A stretch of 64,000 nt of DNA from Mycolicibacterium rhodesiae JS60 (GCA_000230935.2 AGIQ01000003.1:372001-436000), one strand, 5' to 3'; positions 1 to 8,980 are shown, numbered from the stretch's first letter. A program made the numbers and translations. The notes: a model not told the origin generated them from the sequence alone.

Positions 1-876
1 TTCGTCGCGGTCGAGCAGGTACTGCCGCAGCACCCCGGCGACCAGGGCCATCACCACGTCGTTGACCTTCACGCCGAAGTGGTTCTTGACCGTCTTGATG
101 TCCTCGAGGTCGAGTTGGGCGAACGCGACGTTGCGGTGCGCGGTGATGCTGGCGTTGAACTTGGTCTGCGGCGCCGCGAACGGGGCCGCCATCGCTCGGC
201 CGCCCAACGCGCGCTGAACGGTGTCGACGACCGTGCTGACCGTCGAGGGAATGACCTTGGTGGCCAGGTGCAGGGGCCGGGTGACGAAGTTCCCCAGCCC
301 GCCCAGCGCGATCCGCAGCTGGTTGGTGGCGCCGAACTCGTCCTCGACCGGGTCCGGTGGCGGCGCGTCGGGTTCGGTGCTGCACAGCTGCGACATCAGG
401 TTGGCGCCGGTCACGCCGTCGACGGCGGCGTGGTGGACCTTGGTGAGCACGGCCAACCGCCCGCCGTTGCGGGCATCGGTGCCATCGATGCCCTCGATGA
501 CCCAGGTTTCCCACAGCGGGTGTCGACGATCGAGCGGCAGCGAGGCCAGGTGACCGCAGATCTCGCCGAGTTCCGCGCGACCGCCCGGCGCGGGCAACCC
601 GATGCGGTGCAGGTGGCGGTCGATATCGAAGTGCTCGTCCTCCACCCACACCGGATGGTCGAGGTTGAGGAAGCTGTTGGCGAGCCGCTCGCGGAAGCTC
701 GGGATTGCCTTCACCCGCAACGCCAGTTCGTCACGCAGCCGTTCGAAGGTGTAGCCACCCGGGATCGTGGAGGCGTCGAGCTCCAGGATCGAGCACACAT
801 GCAGTGGCTGGGACGGAGTTTCGAGATAGAGGAAGCTGGCGTCGAGTCCGCTCAGTCGCTGCAGGTGTTGAACCAT
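1..876 (-). CDS. WS/DGAT-family wax ester synthase/diacylglycerol acyltransferase (3' end outside window)
   Basis: The reverse-strand frame reads about 292 residues without a stop and runs off the left edge, so the C-terminus is missing. The N-terminus has the family opening LSGLDASFLYLET, and near residue 147 there is the acyltransferase motif HHAAVDG (HHxxxDG), whose second His is the catalytic base. The family joins acyl-CoA to diacylglycerol or fatty alcohols to make triacylglycerol or wax esters at the membrane or lipid droplet. The ATG at 876 is chosen because an in-frame stop lies just upstream. The gene is divergent from panB. Full family members are about 450-480 residues. Family assignment is firm; the particular lipid product is not known. 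Confidence 0.9.
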   Translation of the reverse strand, partial: MVQHLQRLSGLDASFLYLETPSQPLHVCSILELDASTIPGGYTFERLRDELALRVKAIPSFRERLANSFLNLDHPVWVEDEHFDIDRHLHRIGLPAPGGRAELGEICGHLASLPLDRRHPLWETWVIEGIDGTDARNGGRLAVLTKVHHAAVDGVTGANLMSQLCSTEPDAPPPDPVEDEFGATNQLRIALGGLGNFVTRPLHLATKVIPSTVSTVVDTVQRALGGRAMAAPFAAPQTKFNASITAHRNVAFAQLDLEDIKTVKNHFGVKVNDVVMALVAGVLRQYLLDRDE

Positions 877-1038
877 GCGGCCGATGGTATGTCGGCGGCC
901 TCATGGCGGGTGTGAGAAAGTCCACTTCAGGAGTTCGTTCACCTTTGCCACCCGCGGTGGCAGACTTGAACGCGTCAGACGAACCCGGGGACCCCGATGG
1001 GCCTCGAGGATCGACAGAGACGAAATCTAGGGACAAAG

Positions 1039-1881
1039 ATGTCTGAACAGACTGTCTACGGCGGCGCCAGCGTGCCCGCAGCTGCGCGCACCAAGGTTCG
1101 CACCCACCACCTGCTGAAGTGGAAATCCGAAGGCCACAAGTGGGCCATGCTCACGGTCTACGACTACTCCACCGCCCGGGCCTTCGACGAGGCCGGGATT
1201 CCCGTTCTTCTGGTCGGCGACTCGGCCGCCAACGTCGTCTACGGCTACGACACCACCGTGCCGATCTCAGTCGACGAGCTCATCCCCCTGGTTCGCGGTG
1301 TGGTCCGCGGCGCCGAACATGCGCTGGTCGTCGCAGATCTCCCGTTCGGCAGCTATGAGGAAGGCCCTGTGCAAGCCCTCCGAACCGCCACCCGGTTCAT
1401 GAAGGAGACGGGTGCGCACGCGGTCAAGCTCGAGGGCGGCGAGCGCGTCGCCGAGCAGATCGCCACGCTCAGCGCCGCAGGCATCCCGGTGGTGGCCCAC
1501 ATCGGGTTCACCCCGCAGAGCGTCAACAGCCTCGGCGGATTCCGGGTTCAGGGCCGCGGTGATGGCGCCGAGCAGACCATCCATGATGCGATCGCGGTCC
1601 AGGAGGCCGGCGCCGTCGCCGTCGTCATGGAGATGGTGCCCGCCGAGCTGGCCACCCAGATCACCGGCAAGCTGACGATTCCGACCATCGGCATCGGCGC
1701 CGGGCCCAATTGCGATGCACAGGTGCTGGTTTGGCAGGACATGGCCGGGCTCACCAGCGGCAAGACCGCCAAATTCGTCAAGCGCTTCGGTGACGTCGGC
1801 GGGGAATTACGCCGCGCGGCAACGCAATACGCCGAAGAGGTGGCGACCGGCGCGTTCCCGGCCGAGGAGCACAGCTTCTAG
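1039..1881 (+). CDS. panB: 3-methyl-2-oxobutanoate hydroxymethyltransferase PanB
   Basis: This 280-residue cytosolic enzyme transfers a hydroxymethyl group from methylenetetrahydrofolate to 2-oxoisovalerate, the first committed step of pantothenate and so CoA synthesis. The sequence is nearly collinear with mycobacterial PanB as I know it. It has LVGDSAANVVYGYDTT with a metal-binding Asp near residue 55, VADLPFGSYE with the second Asp near 95, and the VVMEMVP Glu near 195. The ATG at 1039 is preferred to the in-frame upstream start at 997 because MSEQTVYGG matches the known mycobacterial N-terminus. The stop overlaps the stop of the convergent crotonase gene. Length is normal for the family. 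Confidence 0.97.
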   Translation: MSEQTVYGGASVPAAARTKVRTHHLLKWKSEGHKWAMLTVYDYSTARAFDEAGIPVLLVGDSAANVVYGYDTTVPISVDELIPLVRGVVRGAEHALVVADLPFGSYEEGPVQALRTATRFMKETGAHAVKLEGGERVAEQIATLSAAGIPVVAHIGFTPQSVNSLGGFRVQGRGDGAEQTIHDAIAVQEAGAVAVVMEMVPAELATQITGKLTIPTIGIGAGPNCDAQVLVWQDMAGLTSGKTAKFVKRFGDVGGELRRAATQYAEEVATGAFPAEEHSF

Positions 1882-2660
1882 CTGAATTCGGGCGCGCGCT
1901 TGTTCAGGAACGCGTCGATCCCCTCCCGGCCGTCGGCGCTGTCGGCGCTCGCCGCGATCAGCCGGCCCTCCAGGTCCATCTGCTCCTCGAGCCCGTTGCC
2001 GAACGTGGCGAGCATCAGCCTTTTCACCGCGCTGCTGGAACCCGCTGCCGCAGAAGCCATCTGCTCAGCCAGCGCCTGTGCACGGGAATCCAGGTCGGCG
2101 GCCGGCACCACCTCGGTGACCAGTCCCCAATCGGCAGCCTCAGCCGCGCTCAGGGTCCGGTTGGTCAGCATCAGCTCCTGTGTGCGGCGCACGCCGATAA
2201 GCCGCGGCAGGAAGTACGAGGAGCTGCCGTCCGGGCTCAGGCCGGCCTTGGTGTAGGCCATGGTGAATGACGCGGTGTCGGCGGCCAGCACCAGATCTCC
2301 GGCCACCGCAATGCTGAAACCGGCGCCGGCGGCCACCCCGTTGACAGCGGTGATCAGCACGGCATCCATCCGGGCCAGCGTCAACACGGCGCGGTGCAGG
2401 TCGTCGGCGATCCCCTTGACGAACCGGCCGGGACCCAGCGGGGAGGCCGCCATCGCCTTCAGATCTCCCCCGGCGCAGAAGAACCTGCCGGACGCGGTGA
2501 GCACGACGGCCTTCGTGTCGGCGTTGTTGCAGCGCGCGGCGACGTGCGCAAGTTCGCGCAGTAAGACATCGTTCATGCCGTTGGCGGCATCCGGCCGATT
2601 CAGCACGATCCGCGCGATGGGGCCGGCCTGCTCGAAGATCAGGGTCTGGTAGTCGCTCAC
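1878..2660 (-). CDS. Enoyl-CoA hydratase/isomerase (crotonase) family protein
   Basis: This is a crotonase-fold protein of about 260 residues. The oxyanion-hole segments are FCAGGDLKAM near residue 70 and NGVAAGAGFSIAVAGD near 108. The segment LSPDGSSSYFLPRLIG has Asp where classical hydratases have a catalytic Glu, a pattern seen in isomerase-like crotonases such as PaaG relatives, so plain hydratase activity is not assured. The GTG at 2660 (VSDYQTLIFEQ) is preferred; an in-frame ATG at 2705 would overlap the upstream TetR gene by 35 bp. The gene lies 10 bp downstream of that regulator on the same strand and is probably co-transcribed with it. Substrate unknown. Confidence 0.88.
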   Translation of the reverse strand: MSDYQTLIFEQAGPIARIVLNRPDAANGMNDVLLRELAHVAARCNNADTKAVVLTASGRFFCAGGDLKAMAASPLGPGRFVKGIADDLHRAVLTLARMDAVLITAVNGVAAGAGFSIAVAGDLVLAADTASFTMAYTKAGLSPDGSSSYFLPRLIGVRRTQELMLTNRTLSAAEAADWGLVTEVVPAADLDSRAQALAEQMASAAAGSSSAVKRLMLATFGNGLEEQMDLEGRLIAASADSADGREGIDAFLNKRAPEFS

Positions 2661-2670
2661 GGCCGGTACG

Positions 2671-3285
2671 TTAGCAATGCCAGCCCAGGATCCGGAGGGC
2701 GGCATCGGCTATTACCGTCGGCGTCTCGGGAGTGCACTCCTCGTTGTCGGACCGGCGGTTGATCACCGACTCCACCAGGCGGAACGGCAGGTCGTCGGCG
2801 TCGGGAATCCCGTCGCACTCCGCGATCACCTGGGCCGCCAGCCGGCGGTACCGGCGGCGCAACTCCTCGCGGTTGGCGCGGAACTCGGCGAAGCGCTCGA
2901 CGCGCAGTTCCGGCAGCAGGTACAGCGCGCCGAGGTTCCAGCGACTGCCGCACAACTGCGAACAGTCCGCGACCACCAGTGCATGCAACCGCTCACCGGC
3001 CGAACCGCCCCGGGCGAGCAGCTCACCGGCCAGCCGCAGCGCTTCGTCGACGGTCCCGGCCAGCAGTGCGTCGAGGATGTCGTCCTTGGTGGCGAAATGG
3101 TGGTACAGCGAGGCCTGGCGCATACCGACCGCGTCCGCGATCCGCCGCGTCGAGGTTCCGGCGTAGCCGATGGTGGTGAACAGCTCGGCGGCGGCGTCCA
3201 GGATCTCCTCGCGGGCCGTGTTGCCCGGTCGACGGGATTGTTCGAGCCGGGGACGGCCCCGCCCCTCGTGGCCCGCGCTTCGCAT
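2671..3285 (-). CDS. TetR/AcrR-family transcriptional regulator
   Basis: The product has 204 residues. An N-terminal TetR helix-turn-helix spans roughly residues 25-70 (ILDAAAELF, then TSTRRIADAVGMRQASLYHHF). The C-terminal ligand domain is divergent, with MVESVINRR-type helices near the end. The gene is divergent from the DUF1989 operon starting at 3428 and probably controls it, possibly together with the crotonase gene that follows on its own strand. The 140-bp divergent gap holds the palindrome CATTT-N5-AAATG. Regulation of guanidine/urea carboxylase-type loci by a TetR protein is common in actinobacteria; the inducer here is not known. Confidence 0.9.
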   Translation of the reverse strand: MRSAGHEGRGRPRLEQSRRPGNTAREEILDAAAELFTTIGYAGTSTRRIADAVGMRQASLYHHFATKDDILDALLAGTVDEALRLAGELLARGGSAGERLHALVVADCSQLCGSRWNLGALYLLPELRVERFAEFRANREELRRRYRRLAAQVIAECDGIPDADDLPFRLVESVINRRSDNEECTPETPTVIADAALRILGWHC

Positions 3286-3315
3286 AGGTCATTCAAGCAT
3301 TCGCCAAATACCTGT

Positions 3316-3330
3316 CATTTGATCGAAATG
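3316..3330. promoter_or_regulatory. Palindrome in the divergent TetR / DUF1989 promoter region
   Basis: The sequence CATTT-GATCG-AAATG has perfect 5-bp arms and a nearly symmetric centre. It lies between the TetR start (3285) and the operon start (3428), where an autoregulating TetR protein would be expected to bind. Binding is inferred from position only. Confidence 0.4.
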
Positions 3331-3376
3331 CAGTCAACCCAGTCGTTACACCGGCGACACCCGGCGGGAACGGCGC

Positions 3377-3405
3377 TTGACAAAACTTTCACTTGACAGT
3401 TAATC
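3377..3405 (+). promoter_or_regulatory. Candidate promoter of the DUF1989-carboxyltransferase operon
   Basis: A TTGACA hexamer at 3377 is followed after 17 bp by TTAATC, a weak -10. A second TTGACA copy lies inside the spacer. The ribosome-binding sequence AGGAG precedes the ATG at 3428. The -35 match is good and the -10 is poor, so the assignment is tentative. Confidence 0.4.
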
Positions 3406-3427
3406 GGGTCCGGACAGGAGTGACCAC

Positions 3428-4162
3428 ATGACCACCGCGTCCACCGACGGCGCCCGCTCGCACGCGCGATCCCAGGCGAGCGGCGCCAGCATGCGGGTCC
3501 CGGCACTGCCCGACGGAATCGACGGCGCCCGGCTGGTCTGGGCCGAGGCCGTGCCCGCCGAGTCCTACGTCTCCCGGGTGCTCGGACGGGGCACCCGGCT
3601 GCGGCTCGCCGACCCCGACGGTGGCGCCTGCGCGCACCTGTTGCTGTTCCGGGCCGACGCCTCCTGGGAGCGGCTCAATGTCGCCGACACCATGAAGGTG
3701 CCGTGGCAGGCCTACCTCGGCGTCGGCCACCCGCTGCTGTCCGATCAGGGCCGGCTGCTGGCGACGGTCGTCGCCGACACCTCCGGCCGCCACGATCTGC
3801 TGTGCGGTCCGCCGCCGGCCGGCCGGCAGAAGATGCTGCTGGCCGCCGGCAAGCACAACATGGACATTCGCGATGTCGCGCCGTCGGCGACCCTTTTCAA
3901 GGGCGTGCGGGTCGAAGACAACGGCGCGCTGACATTCACCGGCTCGGCGGGACCCGGCGCGGCGGTCGACCTGCTGATCCATCTGCCCGTCGTCGTCGCC
4001 GTGGTCAACACGGCCCATCCATTGGACCCAGAACCCGCAACCACCGGGCTGGACATCGTGGCCTGGCGAGCCGACGAAGAACTCCACGTTCCCGTCAACA
4101 CCGACCCGGAGTACTCCCGGGCCCTGTTCAACACCGAATCCACTTGGGCGGCAGCACAATGA
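3428..4162 (+). CDS. DUF1989 protein, urea carboxylase-associated protein 1 (carboxyguanidine deiminase subunit A-like)
   Basis: This 244-residue soluble protein belongs to the DUF1989 family. Its sequence includes GGACAHLLLFRADASWERLN near residue 60, HPLLSDQGR near 100 and AAGKHNMD near 140. Paired DUF1989 proteins accompany urea/guanidine carboxylase, and in guanidine-degrading bacteria the pair forms carboxyguanidine deiminase, which converts carboxyguanidine to allophanate. The gene starts with a clear AGGAG site and overlaps the next gene by ATGA, so the pair is translationally coupled. A complete pathway would also need guanidine carboxylase and allophanate hydrolase, which are not complete here. 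Family membership is secure; the substrate in this organism is inferred. Confidence 0.85.
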   Translation: MTTASTDGARSHARSQASGASMRVPALPDGIDGARLVWAEAVPAESYVSRVLGRGTRLRLADPDGGACAHLLLFRADASWERLNVADTMKVPWQAYLGVGHPLLSDQGRLLATVVADTSGRHDLLCGPPPAGRQKMLLAAGKHNMDIRDVAPSATLFKGVRVEDNGALTFTGSAGPGAAVDLLIHLPVVVAVVNTAHPLDPEPATTGLDIVAWRADEELHVPVNTDPEYSRALFNTESTWAAAQ

Positions 4163-4770
4163 TCTCCGACGACGTCGTCGCGGCCTGCGCACCGTGGTCG
4201 AAAATCCTGCGCACGGGTCAGTCCCTGCAGATCATCGACCTGCACGGCAATCAGGCGGTCGACACCCTGTTCTACGCCGTCGACGGTGATCGGGTCGACC
4301 CGACCGGGCGCTACAGCGCGCAGGCCACGATCGCCGCCCAGCGCAACATCTTTCTGACGACAGGCTCGGTGCTGCGCGCCGCCGACGGCCGGGCGCTGGT
4401 GACGATCGTCGCCGACGAGGTGGGTAACCACGACACCATCGCCGGGGCCTGCTCCAAGGAATCCAACACCCTGCGCTACGGGCACCACACCGTGCACCAA
4501 CACGCCTGTGCGGAGAATTTCCTCGCCGAGGCGGCGAAGTGGGGAATGGGCAAGCGCGACATCGTCTCCAACATCAACTTCTTCATGAACGTGCCGGTCG
4601 AGGCCGACGGCACGCTCGGCATCGTCGACGGCCTGTCGGCGCCGGGCAAGTCGGTGACTGTCCGCGCCGACACCGACACCCTGGTACTGGTGTCGAACTG
4701 CCCGCAGATCAACAACCCCTGCAACGGATTCGACCCCACCCCGGTGCGGATGGTGATCACCTCCTCATGA
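4159..4770 (+). CDS. DUF1989 protein, urea carboxylase-associated protein 2 (carboxyguanidine deiminase subunit B-like)
   Basis: This is the second DUF1989 paralogue, 203 residues. Typical family segments are IIDLHGNQAVDTLFY near residue 25, EVGNHDTIAGACS near 90, NFLAEAAKWGMGKRDIVSN near 122 and a cysteine pair NCPQINNPCNGFDPTP near the C-terminus, likely part of the metal/substrate site. It overlaps its neighbours by ATGA on both sides, so all three genes form one coupled operon. By analogy with guanidine loci it would form a heteromer with the product of the preceding gene. The start is set by the overlap with the upstream stop codon. Confidence 0.86.
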   Translation: MISDDVVAACAPWSKILRTGQSLQIIDLHGNQAVDTLFYAVDGDRVDPTGRYSAQATIAAQRNIFLTTGSVLRAADGRALVTIVADEVGNHDTIAGACSKESNTLRYGHHTVHQHACAENFLAEAAKWGMGKRDIVSNINFFMNVPVEADGTLGIVDGLSAPGKSVTVRADTDTLVLVSNCPQINNPCNGFDPTPVRMVITSS

Positions 4771-6767
4771 CGACCGTCGAGGTGATGCGGCCGGGAATGC
4801 TGACCACCGTTCAGGATTGGCCCGGCCGCGTCGGCTACTGGCATATCGGGGTGCCCCCGTCGGGCCCGATGGACGATCTGTCGTTCCGGATCGGCAACCG
4901 GGTGCTCGGCAACCCCGAGGGCGTCGCCGGCTTGGAGTGTACGAAAGCCGGTCCGGCCCTGCGGTTTCCCTACGGCGGTCGGGTGTGCGTCGCCGGCGCG
5001 GCCGCCCCGGTGAGCCTCGACGGCACGCCGGTGCCGATGTGGCAATCGATCACCGTGCCCGCCGGCGGCGTACTGGACGTCGGGATGGTTTCCGGCCCTG
5101 GCATGCGCTGCTACGTGCTGGTTGCCGGTGGGCTGTGCGAGGCCGAATATCTGGGCAGCGCAGCGACATTCACTCTGGGCTGCTTCGGCGGTCACGACGG
5201 CCGACCGCTGCGTGATGGCGATGTGCTGGCCACGGGTGCCGACCCCGGCCCGCAGTCCGTGCGCCCGGCCCGCGCGGCCATCGACGAACAGCCGGCCATC
5301 GGCCACCGCTGGCAGGTCGCCGTGACCGAAGGCCCGCACGGCGCACCGGAGTTCTTCACCCGCGCCGATATGGCGGCGATCGTCGGCACCGACTACACCG
5401 TGCACTTCAACTCCGACCGCACGGGTGTACGTCTGATGGGACCCAAACCGCAGTGGGCCCGCACCGACGGTGGCGAGGCGGGCCTGCACCCGTCGAACAT
5501 CCACGACAATGCTTACTGCGTCGGCACTTTGGACTTCACCGGTGATACCCCGATCCTGCTCGGCCCGGACGGGCCCAGCCTTGGCGGGTTCGTCTGCCCG
5601 GTCACCGTGGTGCGGGGCGATCGGTGGAAGCTCGGCCAGATGGCCCCCGGCGACACCGTGCGCTTCGTGCCGGTGCGCGCCGACCGGGCACCGTCGCTTG
5701 GCACGATCGCCGCCGATCGGCGGGCGTCGATGCCGCTGGTGATCTCCACCTCCAGCGACGCCGACGACGGCGTGCTGACCCGATTCGTCGGCGCCGAGGG
5801 CACCGATGTGACGGTGCGCCGCGACGGCGACGGCGGCGTGCTCGTCGAATTCGGGGCGATGGTGCTGGACCTGGCGATGCGTGCCCGGGTCCATGTGCTT
5901 TACGAATCCCTTTTGGCCAGTGCGGTTCCCGGTGTCACGGAGCTGACTCCAGGCGTTCGTTCGCTTCAGGTGCAGTTCGATCCCGCCGTCGTGAGCACAC
6001 CGGAGTTGGTGGACCTTCTGGCCCGCACCGAGGAGTCACTGCCGGCCACCGACGAACTCGTCGTGCCCAGCCGCATCGTGCGCCTGCCGCTGTCCTGGGA
6101 CGACCCGGCCACCCACGAGGCGATCCAGCGCTACATCCACGGGGTCCGCGCCGACGCGCCGTGGTGCCCGTGGAACATCGAATTCATCCGGCGCATCAAC
6201 GGTTTGGCCAACGTCGAGCAGGTGCACGACATCGTCTACGACGCCCAGTATCTGGTGCTCGGGCTGGGCGACGTCTACCTCGGCGCACCGGTGGCCACTC
6301 CCCTGGATCCGCGCCACCGGCTGGTGACCACCAAGTACAACCCCGCGCGGACGTGGACACCGGAGAACGCCGTCGGCATCGGCGGTGCGTATCTGTGCAT
6401 CTACGGCATGGAAGGACCGGGCGGCTACCAGTTCGTCGGGCGCACCACGCAGGTGTGGAACCACCGGCATCCGCAGGACTCCCGCTCCTTCGAACCGGGA
6501 ACCCCGTGGCTGCTGCGCTACTTCGACCGGATCGGGTTTTACCCGGTCAGCGCCGAGGAGCTCCTGGACCTGCGGGCCGACATGGCCGCGGGCCGCGGCG
6601 ACGTCGACATCACCGAGGGCACCTTCTCGATGGCCGGCTACGAGCAGTTCCTGGCCGACAACGCGCACGGTATCGCCGAATTCCGGGCACAGCAGGCGCA
6701 AGCGTTCACCGCCGAGCGCCGTGCCTGGGACCAGGCCGGCGAGTTCGCGGGCCAGCTCGCCAGCTGA
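4767..6767 (+). CDS. Stand-alone carboxyltransferase (AHS2-AHS1, KipA-KipI type) related to urea/guanidine carboxylase
   Basis: The 666-residue product begins directly with the AHS2/KipA domain (LTTVQDWPGRVGYWHIGVPP, residues about 10-310). The AHS1/KipI domain follows (about 330-560), then the tail typical of urea carboxylase (YFDRIGFYPVSAEELLDLR, about 590-650). AHS2 before AHS1 is the order of the central part of urea carboxylase. The N-terminal biotin carboxylase domain and the C-terminal biotinyl domain with its MKM lysine are both absent. The protein cannot carboxylate biotin itself: it needs a partner in trans, has been reduced, or does a 5-oxoprolinase-like (PxpB/PxpC) reaction. The start overlaps the previous stop (ATGA). 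No allophanate hydrolase gene follows. Confidence 0.85.
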   Translation: MTTVEVMRPGMLTTVQDWPGRVGYWHIGVPPSGPMDDLSFRIGNRVLGNPEGVAGLECTKAGPALRFPYGGRVCVAGAAAPVSLDGTPVPMWQSITVPAGGVLDVGMVSGPGMRCYVLVAGGLCEAEYLGSAATFTLGCFGGHDGRPLRDGDVLATGADPGPQSVRPARAAIDEQPAIGHRWQVAVTEGPHGAPEFFTRADMAAIVGTDYTVHFNSDRTGVRLMGPKPQWARTDGGEAGLHPSNIHDNAYCVGTLDFTGDTPILLGPDGPSLGGFVCPVTVVRGDRWKLGQMAPGDTVRFVPVRADRAPSLGTIAADRRASMPLVISTSSDADDGVLTRFVGAEGTDVTVRRDGDGGVLVEFGAMVLDLAMRARVHVLYESLLASAVPGVTELTPGVRSLQVQFDPAVVSTPELVDLLARTEESLPATDELVVPSRIVRLPLSWDDPATHEAIQRYIHGVRADAPWCPWNIEFIRRINGLANVEQVHDIVYDAQYLVLGLGDVYLGAPVATPLDPRHRLVTTKYNPARTWTPENAVGIGGAYLCIYGMEGPGGYQFVGRTTQVWNHRHPQDSRSFEPGTPWLLRYFDRIGFYPVSAEELLDLRADMAAGRGDVDITEGTFSMAGYEQFLADNAHGIAEFRAQQAQAFTAERRAWDQAGEFAGQLAS

Positions 6768-6876
6768 CAGGGTGGGTCAGCTCGCCCACCATCTCGGCGA
6801 GAGGTCGTGTTCACTTGGGTATGACACCCTGTCCGGCACTGCATACCGCTGATGATCGTCGCGAGCGAAGGTGAAC

Positions 6877-8391
6877 ATGGGTTCTGGAAACCGCCACGTC
6901 GAGGTGGAGAAGAAGTTCGACGTCCCCGCGGGCACGGTGTTCCCGTCCTTCGATGGGCTCGCCACGGTGGCCCGAGTGGAGCGGCAGCCCGCGCAGTCAC
7001 TGGACGCCGTGTACTTCGACACGCCCGACCGGGACCTGTCCGCCCACAAGATCACGCTGCGCCGCCGTACGGGTGGGCCCGACGCCGGCTGGCATCTCAA
7101 GCTGCCCGCCGGGCCTGATGCCCGCACCGAGGTCCAGGCGCCGCTGGACAGTTCCGGCGAGGCGGGTGACACGACGGTGCCCGAGGAGTTGCTCGACATC
7201 GTCCTGGCCGTCGTGCGGGACCGCCCGCTGGCACCGGTCGCGCGGATCGCCACGACCCGCAATGTGGTGATGCTCTACGGCTCCGACGGCAGTGCCCTGG
7301 CAGAGTTCTGCGACGACGAGGTCAGCGCGTGGGCCCTGGGATCGGGCGACGGTGAGGCGGGCGAGGAACAGCGCTGGCACGAGTGGGAGCTGGAGCTGTC
7401 CGACGGCGAGATCGAGGGCGGGCGGGACTTGCTCAAGCGGCTGGGCAACCGGCTGCTCGACGCCGGCGCGGCGATCGCGGGCCACGGGTCCAAGCTGGTG
7501 AAGGTGCTCGAGACCGCGGGCTCACTGCCGGATGCGCCCGAAGATGCCGAGGAGTCCGCGGATCCGGTTCACCGGGCGGTTGCCGAGCAGGTGGACGAGT
7601 TGTTGGTGTGGGACCGCGCCGTGCGGGCCGACACCTACGACTCGGTCCATCAGATGCGGGTGACCACCCGCAAGATCCGCAGCCTGCTGCAGGCGTCGGA
7701 GGATGCGTTCGGCCTCACCGACGACGCGTGGATCCTCGACGAGCTGCGTCAGCTGGCCGCCGTACTGGGTGTGGCCCGCGATGCCGAGGTGCTCGCCGAA
7801 CGCTACGAGGCGGCCCTGAAGGGCCTGCCCGACGACCTGATCCGTGGCCCGGTGTATGAGCGCCTGGTCTCCGGCGCCAAGCGCAGCTATGAGGCGGGTC
7901 TGCGGCGGTCGCTGGCCGCGATGCGCTCGACGCGCTACTTCCGGTTACTCGACGCGCTGGAGGCGCTGGTGGCCGCGCAGGCGCCGGAAGCCGCACCAGG
8001 TGAGGAGCCGAAACCGGTCAGCATCGACTCGGCCTACAAGCGGGTGCAGAAGGCTGCCAAGAACGCCGCGGCGGCCACCGAGGACCGCGATGAGGCGCTG
8101 CACCGAATCCGCAAGGGCGCCAAGCGACTTCGCTATGTTGCTGCCGCGACCGGTGAGCCCAAGGTGTCGGATCGGGCCAAGACGATCCAGACCCTGCTCG
8201 GCGATCACCAGGACAGCGTGGTCAGCCGCACCCACCTGGCTCAGCAGTCGCTGGCGGCGCACGCAGCCGGCGAGGACACGTTCACCTACGGCCTGCTCTA
8301 TCAGCTGGAGGACGACTTGGCCAACCGGTGCCGCGAACAGCTCGACGACGCGCTGAGCGCACTGCACAAGACGTTCAAGAAGACGCACTAG
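6877..8391 (+). CDS. CYTH and CHAD domain-containing protein
   Basis: This is a two-domain protein of about 504 residues, homologous to the gene after panB in M. tuberculosis. The CYTH domain (about 8-210) opens with the signature ExExK (EVEKK) and contains YFDTPDRDL and LRRRTGG, marks of triphosphate-tunnel enzymes that bind divalent metal and polyphosphate. The CHAD domain (about 240-500) is a helical, histidine-rich polyphosphate-binding fold, with VHQMRVTTRKIRSLL and LHRIRKGAKRLRY. A GTG at 6871 is also in frame; the ATG at 6877 has GAAGG in front of it. A role in polyphosphate binding or hydrolysis is family knowledge. Confidence 0.92.
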   Translation: MGSGNRHVEVEKKFDVPAGTVFPSFDGLATVARVERQPAQSLDAVYFDTPDRDLSAHKITLRRRTGGPDAGWHLKLPAGPDARTEVQAPLDSSGEAGDTTVPEELLDIVLAVVRDRPLAPVARIATTRNVVMLYGSDGSALAEFCDDEVSAWALGSGDGEAGEEQRWHEWELELSDGEIEGGRDLLKRLGNRLLDAGAAIAGHGSKLVKVLETAGSLPDAPEDAEESADPVHRAVAEQVDELLVWDRAVRADTYDSVHQMRVTTRKIRSLLQASEDAFGLTDDAWILDELRQLAAVLGVARDAEVLAERYEAALKGLPDDLIRGPVYERLVSGAKRSYEAGLRRSLAAMRSTRYFRLLDALEALVAAQAPEAAPGEEPKPVSIDSAYKRVQKAAKNAAAATEDRDEALHRIRKGAKRLRYVAAATGEPKVSDRAKTIQTLLGDHQDSVVSRTHLAQQSLAAHAAGEDTFTYGLLYQLEDDLANRCREQLDDALSALHKTFKKTH

Positions 8392-8407
8392 CGCCGCGGG
8401 TATCCGA

Positions 8408-8974
8408 ATGACATCTGACGTGGCGATAAGGTTGGCGACCCGGAGCGACATTCCCGACATGATGGCCCTGGAAGCGCGCTACTACGTCGGTAATCTCGAC
8501 CCGTCGGAGCGCGCCGATGGCTTCATCTCCAGTCTCCAATCGCAGGACTGGTTCACCTGGGCGGTGGACTCCTCCGGAGTGCACGTCGCGGTGACCGATG
8601 AGGGTCGCGTCGTCGGTTTCATCGCCGTGACCGATCCGCCCGCCCGCTCACAGGCGGGCTTGTCACCGATCATCCAGCGAGTGCTCGATCTCGCTGCGTC
8701 ACTGGAGTTCAACGGAAAACCGATCGCGCAGCAGCGCTTTGCGTTGCGCGGGCCGGTGTGCGTCGACGCGGCCGCCCGAGGCCGCGGCGTCTATTCCGCG
8801 TTCAATGCGGCCACCGGAGCGGCGTATCGGGAGCGCTTCGACCTGGGCGTGCTCTTTGTGTCTGCGGACAATCCCCGGTCGCTGCACACCGCCACCACGA
8901 AACTCGGCGCGCAGTCCCTGGCCGTGTTCGAGGTCAACGCCCGGCAGTACCACTTCTTGGCGTTCAGTTTCTGA
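8408..8974 (+). CDS. GNAT-family N-acetyltransferase
   Basis: The product has 188 residues and a GNAT fold: an N-terminal strand-helix pair (IRLATRSDIPDMMALEARYY), a central strand VVGFIAVTD, and the acetyl-CoA loop RGPVCVDAAARGRGVYSAF near residue 125. NPRSLHTATTKLG near 160 is the usual fourth motif. It lies 16 bp after the CYTH-CHAD gene on the same strand. Its stop is 6 bp from the left attachment site of the integrated element, so before integration it ended almost against the rnpB 3' end, facing it. Substrate unknown. Confidence 0.85.
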   Translation: MTSDVAIRLATRSDIPDMMALEARYYVGNLDPSERADGFISSLQSQDWFTWAVDSSGVHVAVTDEGRVVGFIAVTDPPARSQAGLSPIIQRVLDLAASLEFNGKPIAQQRFALRGPVCVDAAARGRGVYSAFNAATGAAYRERFDLGVLFVSADNPRSLHTATTKLGAQSLAVFEVNARQYHFLAFSF

Positions 8975-8980
8975 GGCCAG

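Noticed and set aside
79..915. A 278-codon plus-strand frame at the left end
   Set aside because: The opposite strand encodes a WS/DGAT protein with the HHAAVDG active site.
3290..3427. Guanidine (ykkC-type) riboswitch upstream of the DUF1989 operon
   Set aside because: I looked for the conserved ykkC elements because of the guanidine-type genes but found none; the gap holds a palindrome and a promoter-like sequence instead.
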